Below are positions 42,417-52,512 of a stretch of 64,000 bases of DNA, one piece after another; within the stretch, counting starts at the first letter, position 1, and every line of letters starts with the position of its first letter. The stretch covers positions 12,168-76,167 of the forward strand of contig JAZOUT010000117.1 of NCBI GenBank assembly GCA_045658305.1. Reading direction: 5' to 3'. The DNA comes from Aphodosoma sp045658305 (GTDB lineage: Bacteria; Bacteroidota; Bacteroidia; Bacteroidales; Paludibacteraceae). Both the position numbers and the translations under genes were made by a program. A model generated the notes under the pieces. It was not told the DNA's origin. It ran no database searches and saw nothing but the letters and a program-made list of their open reading frames with translations.

Positions 42417-43271
42417 TTAATTAAGATTTATAGTTGTAAGTTTAGTTAATCCCGCAGTTCCTTTAGTATCTAAACACTTAAGTTGTGCATTAATAAGGTA
42501 ACTACGAGAATAAGAAATACTCAAATTACCCTTACCATCATCTATCAAATCCTCAAATGTAAGTGTTTTAAAAAGCGAATCAAGAGGAGTAGGAATTACA
42601 TGGCCAATAAAATGATAATACTCTATTTGTGAATTTTCATCAAAAGATTTTGTTACGTATGGTTTAAACAAATCTACTCGCCAAATTGAATCTGTTGACA
42701 CAAGTTTTTCAAAATCTTTATATGCAGCATCAGGATTAGATACAAGATAATTATAGAGACTATCTTTGAAATTCTGCATAAAATCTTCACCAAAATTAGT
42801 ATTTGCTTTATCTTCTGTAAATTCTGCACCACCCCATTGTACACGTCCTAATGTATTTGATGTTGGGAATGTACCATCAAACTTATAAGCACGTTCTTTA
42901 ACATTATAATTTTCCTCTTTATGCTCAAATTTCTTAATACAAGTCGAGATACGTTGGATATTAGAAATCTCAGAAGCAACTGTATAAGGGACAGAAACCA
43001 CCCATGGAGCCGACACATTCTTACTTACAGTTTCATGAACATCATACCACACCTCGAGATGCGAAATTGGAGTTTCTTCTTCGGTAGTGTAATATTGTAC
43101 AGAAAAAGCAACATCTAAACCAGCAGATACAACAGTGTTAGGTATAGTCCAATGTACTTGAGGTGCCATTTCACCAACAAATACAAGATCGTCCATTTTA
43201 TCGTGCTTGTCACAACTTACAAAAGCAAAGGCAAGCAAACCAAAAATCAAATATTTCAAATTATATTTCAT
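42417..43271 (-). CDS. SusE/F-position surface lipoprotein
   Basis: A 284-residue lipoprotein (lipobox AFVSC, Cys20). The body is beta-rich (HWTIPNTVVSAGLDVAFSVQYY, VSVPYTVASE) and not matched to a named family; it occupies the place of SusE-type binding proteins directly after susD. A 27-base gap separates it from susD. A role in ligand binding at the outer surface is inferred from position. Confidence 0.7.
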   Translation of the reverse strand: MKYNLKYLIFGLLAFAFVSCDKHDKMDDLVFVGEMAPQVHWTIPNTVVSAGLDVAFSVQYYTTEEETPISHLEVWYDVHETVSKNVSAPWVVSVPYTVASEISNIQRISTCIKKFEHKEENYNVKERAYKFDGTFPTSNTLGRVQWGGAEFTEDKANTNFGEDFMQNFKDSLYNYLVSNPDAAYKDFEKLVSTDSIWRVDLFKPYVTKSFDENSQIEYYHFIGHVIPTPLDSLFKTLTFEDLIDDGKGNLSISYSRSYLINAQLKCLDTKGTAGLTKLTTINLN

Positions 43272-43298
43272 ATCGCTATCATTTTAATATGTTCATAC

Positions 43299-45188
43299 TC
43301 ATTTCTTGAATAATTCTGGATTAGAATACATCCATTCTCCATCGCCAAAGTTAGTAATAGCAGTCGTATTACCTGGTTTTTGCCAAATCATTCGATTACG
43401 CATCCAATCTGGATTTTGATAAATACCAAGACGTTCAAGTTCTGGGCGATTATATTTTTCTTCAGTTTCTGGGTCAGCGGAAATACGATTCATCCAAGCA
43501 TTAGCCGAAAGCTTAAAATTTGTACCCAAATCTTTATCAGTACTCCAATGTGGTTCGTAAATATTAAATGGACGTGTCAATACAACTTTTTGCGTAAAAT
43601 TTGCTTGGAAGACACCTGATTTTTGAGGATTAAATACCTTCTCTACATCATATACATAAACATTATCATACTGAATACCATTCATTGATGAACTATAATT
43701 ATACCTACGAACATCACACCATTGTTCTGGCTGAAGATACATTGCGACATATTTTTGTTGCATAAGATGTGCTATTGTAAACCCAGTAGCAGGAATACGT
43801 AATTCTTCAAAAATAGCCAAACGCTCTTCTTCGATTATACCAAGAGTACCATAAACACCATAACGATTAAAACTTGTACGAACTGCATCAAGCGTTACAC
43901 TACGAGCTTCTGCTATATTACCTAGCCAATAAAGAGCCTCTGCTTTAGCAAACAAAAGTTCCTCTTCAGTAATAAATGCAATATAACCATCATCTTTTGT
44001 GTAAGGATTAGTTCTATCCGTAGTACAGTACAAATCAGGAAAATATTCTGCTTTATAATCTGTTCCAAAATCAACATCCATACCTATATTACTTTTCAAT
44101 GAACGCAAAGATCTGTTTTTAGCAGCATCCGCACGAGGCTCCATCATTCTATCTGCACGTGGGTCAAGAGAAAACATAGGTACTTTCTTCTTCTCTTCTT
44201 CAGTCGCTACCCCGTTGTCAATACATTCAAAAGAACGCTCTGCAAACATTGTCTCTCCTGGATAAAATCCTAATATAGCAGCCATAAACTCAGAAGGAAC
44301 TGCCGATGTTAACAAATTCTCACGAGCTTGAGCCCAACCAAGATTCATTTTTGGTTGTGTTGGCCCCCACATACAACATTGCTCTGCAGTACCACCATCG
44401 AATTTGTAAATGGGCTCAGTCCAAGATGGGTCATTCAATGCTGCATCAACAGCATCAATAACAGCTTGACATTTACTAAGGTCTTGATTTGGAATTTGAC
44501 GAAGCATTACACGTGCATAAAGAGCTTTAGTAAACGCACGCCACTTACCAAGATCACCCGCAAACATACGATCTTGTTTCTCATCAATAACACCATTTGT
44601 TGAACAGTTAATCCATTCTGGGTCTTCGTACAATTTAATAAGCTCTTCTAACTCTGATTGAATATATTCATACACATAACTTTGGTGATCATAACGAGGC
44701 GAACCCATACGGTCTTCAACCGATTCGGCATAAGCAAAAGTTTCACGAACTGGAATATCACCAAAAATATCTGTTGTCAAAAGCAATGAGTGAAGACGAA
44801 GCGTTTTCGCAATAAGGATATAGTTGCGTGCATTTTTCTTCTCTGCATCTTCGATAAGATATGTCGAGTTTACACCTACATCAATATAACAACGACGCCA
44901 TTGTGGGTGACGGTTTGCTGTAAGCCAACCTCCCCAACCATTTTTATAAGGATAAGAAGATGTAGATGCCTTACCTGTTGTTGTCAACGATTGTGCGATA
45001 TAAATACCATACTCTGCACAATCATAAACATTTTGAGTGGCATAAAAAAGTAATGAGGGCAATACTACATCACAAGTTACAGTAGTTGGCTGGTCTGGAG
45101 ATGTATTGACATCCAACCATTTTTCACAACTATTCATTGAAGTCATCAATATCAACGACGCCAATGCTATATATAATACTTTCTTCAT
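43299..45188 (-). CDS. susD: SusD/RagB-like nutrient-binding lipoprotein
   Basis: A 629-residue lipoprotein (lipobox MNSC) with SusD hallmarks: CEKWLDVNTSPDQPT start, ARNYILIAKTLRLHSLLLTTDIFGDIPV, tetratricopeptide-like helices, and a C-terminal half with EELLFAKAEALYWLGNIAEAR. It forms the lid over the SusC channel. It is larger than most SusD proteins (500-600 residues) and resembles the SusD_2/RagB-like group. It lies 71 bases after susC. Confidence 0.93.
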   Translation of the reverse strand: MKKVLYIALASLILMTSMNSCEKWLDVNTSPDQPTTVTCDVVLPSLLFYATQNVYDCAEYGIYIAQSLTTTGKASTSSYPYKNGWGGWLTANRHPQWRRCYIDVGVNSTYLIEDAEKKNARNYILIAKTLRLHSLLLTTDIFGDIPVRETFAYAESVEDRMGSPRYDHQSYVYEYIQSELEELIKLYEDPEWINCSTNGVIDEKQDRMFAGDLGKWRAFTKALYARVMLRQIPNQDLSKCQAVIDAVDAALNDPSWTEPIYKFDGGTAEQCCMWGPTQPKMNLGWAQARENLLTSAVPSEFMAAILGFYPGETMFAERSFECIDNGVATEEEKKKVPMFSLDPRADRMMEPRADAAKNRSLRSLKSNIGMDVDFGTDYKAEYFPDLYCTTDRTNPYTKDDGYIAFITEEELLFAKAEALYWLGNIAEARSVTLDAVRTSFNRYGVYGTLGIIEEERLAIFEELRIPATGFTIAHLMQQKYVAMYLQPEQWCDVRRYNYSSSMNGIQYDNVYVYDVEKVFNPQKSGVFQANFTQKVVLTRPFNIYEPHWSTDKDLGTNFKLSANAWMNRISADPETEEKYNRPELERLGIYQNPDWMRNRMIWQKPGNTTAITNFGDGEWMYSNPELFKK

Positions 45189-45259
45189 AATTTTAAATAT
45201 TTAGTAACGAGTCTCAAATCTCGAGTTTCTAAACTCTAAACTTTAAACTCCAAACTTTA

Positions 45260-48200
45260 TTAGAATGTCAATTGGAATGAAACATTATAACTGCGAGTTG
45301 AAGGTACTGCATAGTTATCAATACCCGCAGAACCTGTACCCGCAGCACCTACACTTGCATTGGCTTGAGGGTCAGACCCAGTATAACGAGAAATTAAAAA
45401 CAAATTATTACCTGTGAACGAAAGTTTAATACCTTCGATTCCTTTCACACGTTTTAGCAATGACGAGAAGTCATAACCCAAAGTCACATATTGCAAACGG
45501 ATGTACGAACCATCTTCGATAAAGTTAGATGACACTGCATAATATTTTTCTGATAATGTAGTTGCATCAAGCACAATAGGTGTCGTATTTTGTTCATAAA
45601 TTGGATTACCATTTGCATCTATTCCAGTTTGAACTACACCATCCCATACCACTTGACGTCCACGATAATGCTCGATTGCTGAGTGCATACCAGATGACCA
45701 TAAACCGCGGCTTGTGATATTTGCCACCGAACCACCAAGACGACCTTCGAACAATGCACTCAACGACCAACCTTTATATTTAACTGTTGTACTAAGACCT
45801 GACATAAACACAGGTTCACGATTACCAATCAAGTTTTCTTTTTTAGGACTGATTTGAGGATAACCCTTTTCATCACAAATTATACGACCATCATCTGTAC
45901 GGAGATAATCCAATCCAAGTAATGCAGTAGTAGAACCTCCTTTATATGCAGCTGGAAAAATATCTCCATATTGTGTACCAGCAATACGATCAACATCATC
46001 AGGAAGGTCAACTACTACACCACGATTCAAACCGAGATTGAAAGCTGCAGTCCAAGACCAATCGCTATTTTTAATGATGTCTTGCTCTAACGAGATTTCT
46101 ACGCCATGGTTCTTAACCGAGCCTTCATTACGTGTTTGAAGTACATAACCTGCTGTAACTGGTACACGCACTGTCACAATTTGATTGTTTGTTTGAATTG
46201 AGTAGTAAGCCACATCCAAACGTGTGCGACCTGCAAAGAAACGAACATCAACACCAACCTCCCAAGACGAAGACATCTCTGGTATTAAATTAAATCCTGT
46301 AGAAAATGAAGGATTATATGAATAACCTCCATCAGGAAGAGTTGGATATTGACCAAAACGACGGTCAAACAAATAGGCTGGTGCATCTTTACCTACCATT
46401 GCCCAGTTACCGCGCAATTTCAAATATGAGAACCAATCATTTTTAGTGTCCGTCATTCCTGGAATCAATTCCGACAATGTAACACCACCTGTAATTGATG
46501 GATAGAAGTATGGTGAATATTCATAAAGAAGTGTTGATGTCCAGTCCCAACGTCCAGTAACCGACAACGATGCCAAACCTTTATAGTCAGCACGAACCTC
46601 ACCAAAAACACCAGCCCAACGACGTTTGCTGTGAGTTACACTAACATCATCTGTTCCATTAATTTCAGATACGTTTGCCATACTATATACACCTGGCACA
46701 ATAAAATTACGACCCGCAATACTATTCGACAAACCTGTGCGTTGTTTTACCTCTGCACCAACCATTACGTCCAATGCAAAATCACTTGGAAGGTCGAGAT
46801 GATAACTTGCATTGAAATTAGCTGTCAACAAACGGCTCAATGATGAGCTATTGCTATACGAACCAAATGACGATTGACTTGCCGATGCCACTTGACTCTC
46901 TGTCAAATATGGGTGAGTCAAGAATGTCTCCAAATCATCTGTCTTTTGTGAATCTGGAACAAAGTTTGTGTCGCTAAAGCGTGGCACTGCATAACCATCA
47001 TACGAATAGTTATTTTGGTCCATACTAACGCGAGCTGTAAGATTCAAACCTTTCACTGGAGTTGCTGTGATATAACCCGAAAGGATTGTACGTGTGCTCA
47101 AATTAGCACCCTCATCCATATAACGGCTCCACAATGGGCTATATGGCGAGTTTTCTTTATCTTCTGTAAAATACAAGAAACGAATATCGCCCGATTCTGT
47201 TTTATAATTAGTAATATCATCATTAATAGGCCATGAATAGATACCTGAGATACTACCTGCTCCACGCGATTTATTATAAGTGATATTAGCATTAACACCT
47301 GCTTTTATATATTTATTAGGTGTATATGTTGCCTTAACCATTGCTGTAACTTTTTGCAAATAGTCGTTTGGCACGATACCATCATTATTTGAGAACGAAG
47401 CCGATGCCAATGCTTGGAATTTTTCACTACCACCCGAAAGCGACAAGTCATATTTGTGATATAAACCAAAGTCGTTAAAGAAATCTCTAACGTTGTTATA
47501 CAACACATCACCTTCTTGAACCATTGGTCCCCAACCGTTTTTAGTCTGTTCGCGATAGAAACCATTCGATCCTGGCAAATATTTTTGTTGTACTTCAATC
47601 AAATTTGTTGGAGTATCAAATTGCACACTTGCATTGAATGTTGTAACAAGTTTACCTGCATTCACTTGCTTTGTTGTAATCATCAAAACACCAGATGCTG
47701 CCTCTTGACCATAAAGTGCCGACGCTGCAGCACCTTTCAACACTGTGATACTCTCGATATCATTAGGGTTCAAGTCTCCTACACCTCCAGTCAATGGCAT
47801 ACCATCCAACACGATAAGTGGCTCATTACCACCCGAAATTGATGTTACACCACGAAGAATAAGTTGAGAACCTGAGTTTGGCGAACCACCACCTGTTGTA
47901 ACATTGACACCAGCCACACGACCTTGCAACGCATTCAACACGTTAGCCGATCTACTTTCTGTCAAATCATCAGAACCTACATTTTGAACTGCAAAATTCA
48001 AACGTTTCTTTTCTTGTACAACACCCATCGCCGTTACAACAACCTCTTCCAACACCTCTGCATCCGTAACAAGAACTACATTTTGCATTGCATTTTTCAC
48101 CACAATCTCTTGTGTTTTCATACCAACATACGAAACAACAAGAGTTTGTCCCTTATCGGCTGTGATAGTATAATTTCCATCAAAGTCAGTAATAGTACCA

Positions 48201-48349
48201 TTTGTCGTTCCCTTAACAAGAATTGAAGCACCAATAACAGGTTGCCCATCATCTTTTGATGTAACAACACCTGTTACTGTCAGTGTTTGTGAAAATCCAA
48301 ATTGGACCATCATACACAACACTGCGATGATTAAGGAGATTTTTTTCAT
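45260..48349 (-). CDS. susC: SusC/RagA-type TonB-dependent transporter
   Basis: A 1029-residue outer-membrane transporter. Signal peptide (ends GFSQ), carboxypeptidase-D-like regulatory domain (TVTGVVTSKDDGQPVIGASILVKGT, about 24-110), plug domain (NVLNALQGRVAGVNV, about 135-250) and a 22-strand barrel ending in VSFQLTF. It imports oligomers bound by the SusD partner using TonB energy. With MurQ and a sugar kinase directly upstream on the same strand, its substrate is probably a peptidoglycan fragment. Confidence 0.96.
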   Translation of the reverse strand: MKKISLIIAVLCMMVQFGFSQTLTVTGVVTSKDDGQPVIGASILVKGTTNGTITDFDGNYTITADKGQTLVVSYVGMKTQEIVVKNAMQNVVLVTDAEVLEEVVVTAMGVVQEKKRLNFAVQNVGSDDLTESRSANVLNALQGRVAGVNVTTGGGSPNSGSQLILRGVTSISGGNEPLIVLDGMPLTGGVGDLNPNDIESITVLKGAAASALYGQEAASGVLMITTKQVNAGKLVTTFNASVQFDTPTNLIEVQQKYLPGSNGFYREQTKNGWGPMVQEGDVLYNNVRDFFNDFGLYHKYDLSLSGGSEKFQALASASFSNNDGIVPNDYLQKVTAMVKATYTPNKYIKAGVNANITYNKSRGAGSISGIYSWPINDDITNYKTESGDIRFLYFTEDKENSPYSPLWSRYMDEGANLSTRTILSGYITATPVKGLNLTARVSMDQNNYSYDGYAVPRFSDTNFVPDSQKTDDLETFLTHPYLTESQVASASQSSFGSYSNSSSLSRLLTANFNASYHLDLPSDFALDVMVGAEVKQRTGLSNSIAGRNFIVPGVYSMANVSEINGTDDVSVTHSKRRWAGVFGEVRADYKGLASLSVTGRWDWTSTLLYEYSPYFYPSITGGVTLSELIPGMTDTKNDWFSYLKLRGNWAMVGKDAPAYLFDRRFGQYPTLPDGGYSYNPSFSTGFNLIPEMSSSWEVGVDVRFFAGRTRLDVAYYSIQTNNQIVTVRVPVTAGYVLQTRNEGSVKNHGVEISLEQDIIKNSDWSWTAAFNLGLNRGVVVDLPDDVDRIAGTQYGDIFPAAYKGGSTTALLGLDYLRTDDGRIICDEKGYPQISPKKENLIGNREPVFMSGLSTTVKYKGWSLSALFEGRLGGSVANITSRGLWSSGMHSAIEHYRGRQVVWDGVVQTGIDANGNPIYEQNTTPIVLDATTLSEKYYAVSSNFIEDGSYIRLQYVTLGYDFSSLLKRVKGIEGIKLSFTGNNLFLISRYTGSDPQANASVGAAGTGSAGIDNYAVPSTRSYNVSFQLTF

Positions 48350-48442
48350 AAATTAGACTTTTAGTAACGAGTAGCGAGCAACAAGACTCAACTCCTCATT
48401 GTTTATTTTTATAAATTATTATTCACAAACTATCATTCTAAA

Positions 48443-49255
48443 CTATTTATTATACGCATCAATTGCTGCTTTTACCTCACCATGCATCAATAAAAGATTT
48501 TTTGCTTGGTCATATGGCAAATCAAGTTCATCAACAATCATACGAGTTCCACGGTCAACTAATTTAGCATTAGAAAGTTGCATATTCACCATCTTATTTC
48601 CCTTAACACGACCCAACTGAATCATTGTCGTTGTTGTAATCATATTAAGAATAAGTTTCTGAGCCGTACCAGATTTCAAACGCGTACTACCTGTAACAAA
48701 CTCAGGCCCTACAATCGCTTCAATAGCAATATCCGCCTCTGCTGCAATAGGAGTATCTGGGTTACATGAAACCGACGCTGTCAAAATACCATTTTCACGA
48801 GCATGACGCATAGCACCAATAACATAAGGAGTTGTTCCCGAAGCCGCAATACCCACTACTACATCTTTATCACAAATATTACGCTCTACCAACTCTTGCC
48901 ATCCTTTTTCAAAATCGTCCTCTGCATTTTCTACAGGATTACGAAGTGCATGTTCACCCCCTGCAATAAGACCAATCACCAACGTGTTAGGCATACCAAA
49001 AGTTGGCGGAATTTCCGATGCATCAAGCACACCAAGACGTCCACTTGTGCCAGCACCCATATAAAAAATACGACCACCCTTTTTCATACGAGGCACAATT
49101 TCCGAAACCAATTTCTCAATAGCAGGCAACGCCTTCTCTACTGCAAGAGGAACTTTTTGATCCTCTTGATTCATGTTGTACAAAAGCTCGCCTATACTCA
49201 TTTGGTCAAGATCACTATAAAGCGAACTTTTTTCAGTTATTTTTTCAAAAGCCAT
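48443..49255 (-). CDS. murQ: N-acetylmuramic acid 6-phosphate etherase
   Basis: A 270-residue SIS-domain enzyme that removes D-lactate from MurNAc-6-phosphate, giving GlcNAc-6-phosphate. Motifs: GAGTSGRLGVLDASEIPPTFG (about 67-87), IAASGTTPYVIGAMRHARENG, GSTRLKSGTAQKLILNMITT. Length is slightly below E. coli MurQ (298). It lies between the BadF-type kinase and susC on the same strand and links the transporter to MurNAc breakdown. Confidence 0.96.
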   Translation of the reverse strand: MAFEKITEKSSLYSDLDQMSIGELLYNMNQEDQKVPLAVEKALPAIEKLVSEIVPRMKKGGRIFYMGAGTSGRLGVLDASEIPPTFGMPNTLVIGLIAGGEHALRNPVENAEDDFEKGWQELVERNICDKDVVVGIAASGTTPYVIGAMRHARENGILTASVSCNPDTPIAAEADIAIEAIVGPEFVTGSTRLKSGTAQKLILNMITTTTMIQLGRVKGNKMVNMQLSNAKLVDRGTRMIVDELDLPYDQAKNLLLMHGEVKAAIDAYNK

Positions 49256-49310
49256 ATCTTACTACAATTTATTCCTGATTACAAAATACTTACTCCTTAT
49301 CCAACCCTCA

Positions 49311-50156
49311 TCAACTATTATGATAGTTCACAAGCCCCTCAATCGGATTTTGCATAATCTTACCCAACCTAATACCACAAGCACCAGCCGCTTCTATCAA
49401 CTCCTCAGTAAAATAAAATGCTATCGAACCAATAAATCCAACCTCAAAATCCCTCCACTCATCATACTGCTTAATATTGCGATCAAAAAACGCCTTAAAC
49501 GCACCAACAAGCAAACCATGAATATAAGCATTTTCGCGATGAGCCAACATAAATTTAGTAAACTGAGCCAACCAACGATTAGGAAACGGCTGCTTATAAA
49601 CCCTATCAACAATACCAAGATAAGTCAACCCATACTCCTCCGTCAAAGCATCATAAACATCCTGTGGCATCTGCTTTTTCACCCAATCCGAAATCAACAA
49701 CTTACCAAGCACACCACCCGAACCTTCATCCCCCAAAATATACCCCCCAGCACAAACACCCTTCACCAACTTTTCACCATCATAAACACCCGAATTAGCA
49801 CCAGTTCCAAGAATACAAGCAATACCTTTACCTCTACCAAGCAAACCACGAGCAGCACCCAACATATCCGATTCAACAAAAACTTCAGACACTCCAACAA
49901 CCATCTGCAACAACACTTCAAGAGCCTTATTTTTCATAGGATCAGCACAACCAGCCCCATAAAAATAAACTTTTTTAACATCATTACCACTTATTTGTGG
50001 CAACAACGCCTCCCTCAACAAAGCTTCAATCTCTTCCTTTGTCTGAAAAAACGGATTTATCCCCGCAGTCTCAAATACCTTAACAATCTGATTACCATAC
50101 GACAAACACCAAGCAGTCTTTGTCGAACCACTATCCGCAACAAGATTCATTGACAT
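49311..50156 (-). CDS. BadF/BadG-type sugar kinase (probable MurNAc or GlcNAc kinase)
   Basis: A 281-residue member of the BadF/BadG/BcrA/BcrD ATPase family (ASKHA fold). Phosphate loop 1 is LVADSGSTKTAWCL (residues 5-18), phosphate 2 is ACILGTGANSGVYDG, and GGYILGDEGSGG is the family's sugar/ATP region. In Tannerella a kinase of this type (MurK) phosphorylates N-acetylmuramic acid next to murQ, so MurNAc kinase is the best guess here. GlcNAc is the alternative substrate. First gene of the leftward cluster, with a promoter 16 bases upstream. Confidence 0.88.
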   Translation of the reverse strand: MSMNLVADSGSTKTAWCLSYGNQIVKVFETAGINPFFQTKEEIEALLREALLPQISGNDVKKVYFYGAGCADPMKNKALEVLLQMVVGVSEVFVESDMLGAARGLLGRGKGIACILGTGANSGVYDGEKLVKGVCAGGYILGDEGSGGVLGKLLISDWVKKQMPQDVYDALTEEYGLTYLGIVDRVYKQPFPNRWLAQFTKFMLAHRENAYIHGLLVGAFKAFFDRNIKQYDEWRDFEVGFIGSIAFYFTEELIEAAGACGIRLGKIMQNPIEGLVNYHNS

Positions 50157-50171
50157 AATAATACAATTTGT

Positions 50172-50181
50172 CGCAAAGATA
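50172..50181 (-). promoter_or_regulatory. Promoter -7 element of the MurNAc/SusCD cluster
   Basis: TATCTTTGCG reads leftward, 16 bases before the kinase start. Confidence 0.6.
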
Positions 50182-50261
50182 TAAAAAAAAACAAATCAAA
50201 ACAAGCATTTTATACAAAAAAAAAAAAATTAAAAATCATTTTGTTTTCAAAAAAAAATATA

Positions 50262-50271
50262 TAACTTTGCA
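50262..50271 (+). promoter_or_regulatory. Promoter -7 element of the NagB/LmbE gene
   Basis: TAACTTTGCA with a TTG about 18 bases upstream. The 318-base region to the kinase also holds a near-duplicate ACACACTCACAATGTGTAT / ACACACTCTCATTGTGTAT (about 50,323-50,341 and 50,412-50,430) and an inverted copy of the GGTTGCTTGAAGG repeat (50,371-50,404). Confidence 0.6.
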
Positions 50272-50474
50272 ATGACTATAAATAACTATATACACACAAA
50301 TTTTCACACAAGCCAACACACACTCACAATGTGTATTCAATTCCAAAAATCTCAAAAATTAAATATAGGATACAGCATACTGCAAGCAACCCTCAAGCAA
50401 CCCCAAAAAACACACACTCTCATTGTGTATCCACCCCCATTCAAAAACAAATAACAAAATAAAAATACAAAATT

Positions 50475-52463
50475 ATGAGGACAAATCTTAGCTCACAAAT
50501 CGTACTTTATCAAGTACCCAAAAAGTACTATCAGCCCGATTCCGCATTAGAAATGTCAGGCATTTCTCGACTCGAGAAAATCAAAACACACATCACTACA
50601 ACATCAAAAGAAAGTAGTGAAATCGTTGCTCAAGAAATTGCAAATCTCATCCGCCAAAAAGCAAAAGAAAACAAAAAATGCGTAATATGCTTCACCAGCG
50701 GACGCTCACCAATCGAACTCTTCAACGAATTAGTAAGAATGCACGACGAAGAAAACCTAAGTTTTCAAAACGTCATAATTTTCAACCTCTTCGAATACTA
50801 CCCACTTGATGTCAATTTTGCACAAAGCTGTCTAAACCAAATCAAATCAAATCTTCTTGACAAAGTAGACATACTCCCAGAAAACATCCACTCTATCGAT
50901 CCAACCCTAAACCAATCAGACATAGCACAATATTGCATCGACTACGAACGTCAAATAGAAGAGTGCGGCGGCATCGATTATCAGATACTTGGAATAGGCG
51001 AAATAGGCAACATCGGCTTCAACGAACCAGGTTCACAAGCATCTTCACAAACACGCCTCATACTTCTCGACCATCGTTCTCGCAAAGAAGCAGCACACTT
51101 CTTCGGATCAACCGAAAAAGTACCAGCTGGTGCAATCACAATGGGCATCAACACAATCCTAAAAGCCAAACGCATCGCACTTCTCGCCTTTGGAGAACAC
51201 AAAGCCGCCATAATCAAAAAAATAATTGAAGGAAGCATGACCGACCTATATCCAGCATCATTCCTTCAAATGCACACAAACACAACCGTATTCCTCGACA
51301 TCAACTCCGCAAGTGCCCTCACACGCATATCATGCCCTTGGATTGTAGCATCTTGCGAATGGAACGACAAACTCATCCGCCGAGCTATCGTATGGCTATG
51401 TCAAAAAACAGGCAAACCAATTCTCAAACTCACAAACAAAGACTATAACGAAAATAGCCTCAGTGAATTAGTAGTCCTATACGGTTCAGCCTACAACGTA
51501 AACATCAAAATATTCAACGACCTACAACACACCATCACAGGATGGCCAGGCGGAAAACCAAATGCCGACGACACAAATCGTCCAGAACGCGCAAATCCAT
51601 ACCCAAAACGCGTAATGGTATTCTCACCACACCCTGACGACGACGTAATCTCAATGGGCGGAACACTCAAACGCCTCGTCGACCAAGGGCACGAAGTACA
51701 CGTATGCTACGAAACATCAGGAAACATCGCAGTAGGTGACGACGAAATTATCCGTTTCATCGCATTCATCAAAGGCTTCACCGACATGTTCGATCCTGAA
51801 AATAAAACAATCCTTGCAAAATACGAAGAAATCCGTAAATTCCTTCTCGAAGACAAAGGCAAAAACGACATAGACACTTACGACGTACGCATGCTCAAAG
51901 GCCTAATCCGCCGTGGAGAAGCCAAAGCAGCTTGCCGTTTCATGGGAGCCCGCTCAAAAAACCTACACTTCCTCAACCTCCCATTCTACGAAACAGGCAC
52001 AATCAAAAAAGGCAATCTTGGACGTGAAGATATTGACATCGTAAAAGCTGTTATCGAAGAAGTTAAACCTCATCAAATATACGTAGCAGGCGACCTCGCC
52101 GACCCACACGGCACACACAAAGTATGTCTCGACGCAGTCCTCGCAGCTATCGACGAAATAAAAGATGACGAATGGATGCAAGACTGTCGCATCTGGATGT
52201 ATCGCGGAGCATGGATGGAATGGGAAATCGACCATATCGAAATGGCAGTACCACTATCTCCTGAAGAACTTCGTGCCAAACGTAATGCCATCCTCAAACA
52301 CCAATCACAAATGGAAGGAGCTCCATTTATGGGTGACGACGAACGTCTCTTCTGGCAACGCTCAGAAGATCGCAACAAAGCAACTGCCGACCTCTACAAC
52401 CAACTCGGTCTCGCTGCCTACGAAGCAATCGAAGCTTTCGTACAATACATTCCAATCCGATAA
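50475..52463 (+). CDS. nagB: NagB-like plus LmbE/PIG-L-like fusion protein
   Basis: A 662-residue fusion. Residues ~30-300 are a glucosamine-6-phosphate deaminase (NagB) domain; residues ~375-640 are a LmbE/PIG-L deacetylase domain with zinc motif FSPHPDDD (386-390 region) and later AGDLADPHGTH. NagB would convert GlcN-6-P to fructose-6-P, and a LmbE domain could deacetylate GlcNAc-6-P before that. However, canonical NagB active-site residues are altered: the FNMDEY aspartate is Phe106 (FNLFEY), and LGIGxDGH reads LGIGEIGN (Ile177, Asn179); Glu184 in NEPGS is kept. The same fused architecture is common in Bacteroidota. It completes the MurNAc pathway next to murQ, if active. Confidence 0.88.
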   Translation: MRTNLSSQIVLYQVPKKYYQPDSALEMSGISRLEKIKTHITTTSKESSEIVAQEIANLIRQKAKENKKCVICFTSGRSPIELFNELVRMHDEENLSFQNVIIFNLFEYYPLDVNFAQSCLNQIKSNLLDKVDILPENIHSIDPTLNQSDIAQYCIDYERQIEECGGIDYQILGIGEIGNIGFNEPGSQASSQTRLILLDHRSRKEAAHFFGSTEKVPAGAITMGINTILKAKRIALLAFGEHKAAIIKKIIEGSMTDLYPASFLQMHTNTTVFLDINSASALTRISCPWIVASCEWNDKLIRRAIVWLCQKTGKPILKLTNKDYNENSLSELVVLYGSAYNVNIKIFNDLQHTITGWPGGKPNADDTNRPERANPYPKRVMVFSPHPDDDVISMGGTLKRLVDQGHEVHVCYETSGNIAVGDDEIIRFIAFIKGFTDMFDPENKTILAKYEEIRKFLLEDKGKNDIDTYDVRMLKGLIRRGEAKAACRFMGARSKNLHFLNLPFYETGTIKKGNLGREDIDIVKAVIEEVKPHQIYVAGDLADPHGTHKVCLDAVLAAIDEIKDDEWMQDCRIWMYRGAWMEWEIDHIEMAVPLSPEELRAKRNAILKHQSQMEGAPFMGDDERLFWQRSEDRNKATADLYNQLGLAAYEAIEAFVQYIPIR

Positions 52464-52472
52464 AGTAAAGAC

Positions 52473-52504
52473 AAAAAAAGGAGTCGAAAACGACTCCTTT
52501 TTTA
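52473..52504. terminator. Bidirectional terminator
   Basis: AAAGGAGTCG-AAAA-CGACTCCTTT with flanking A/T runs, between convergent genes. Confidence 0.9.
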
Positions 52505-52512
52505 TTTCTTTC

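Noticed and set aside
49320..50153. 277-codon plus-strand frame opposite the kinase gene
   Set aside because: Antisense shadow of a clear BadF-family kinase; Thr/Asn/Ile-rich composition is typical of the reverse frame.
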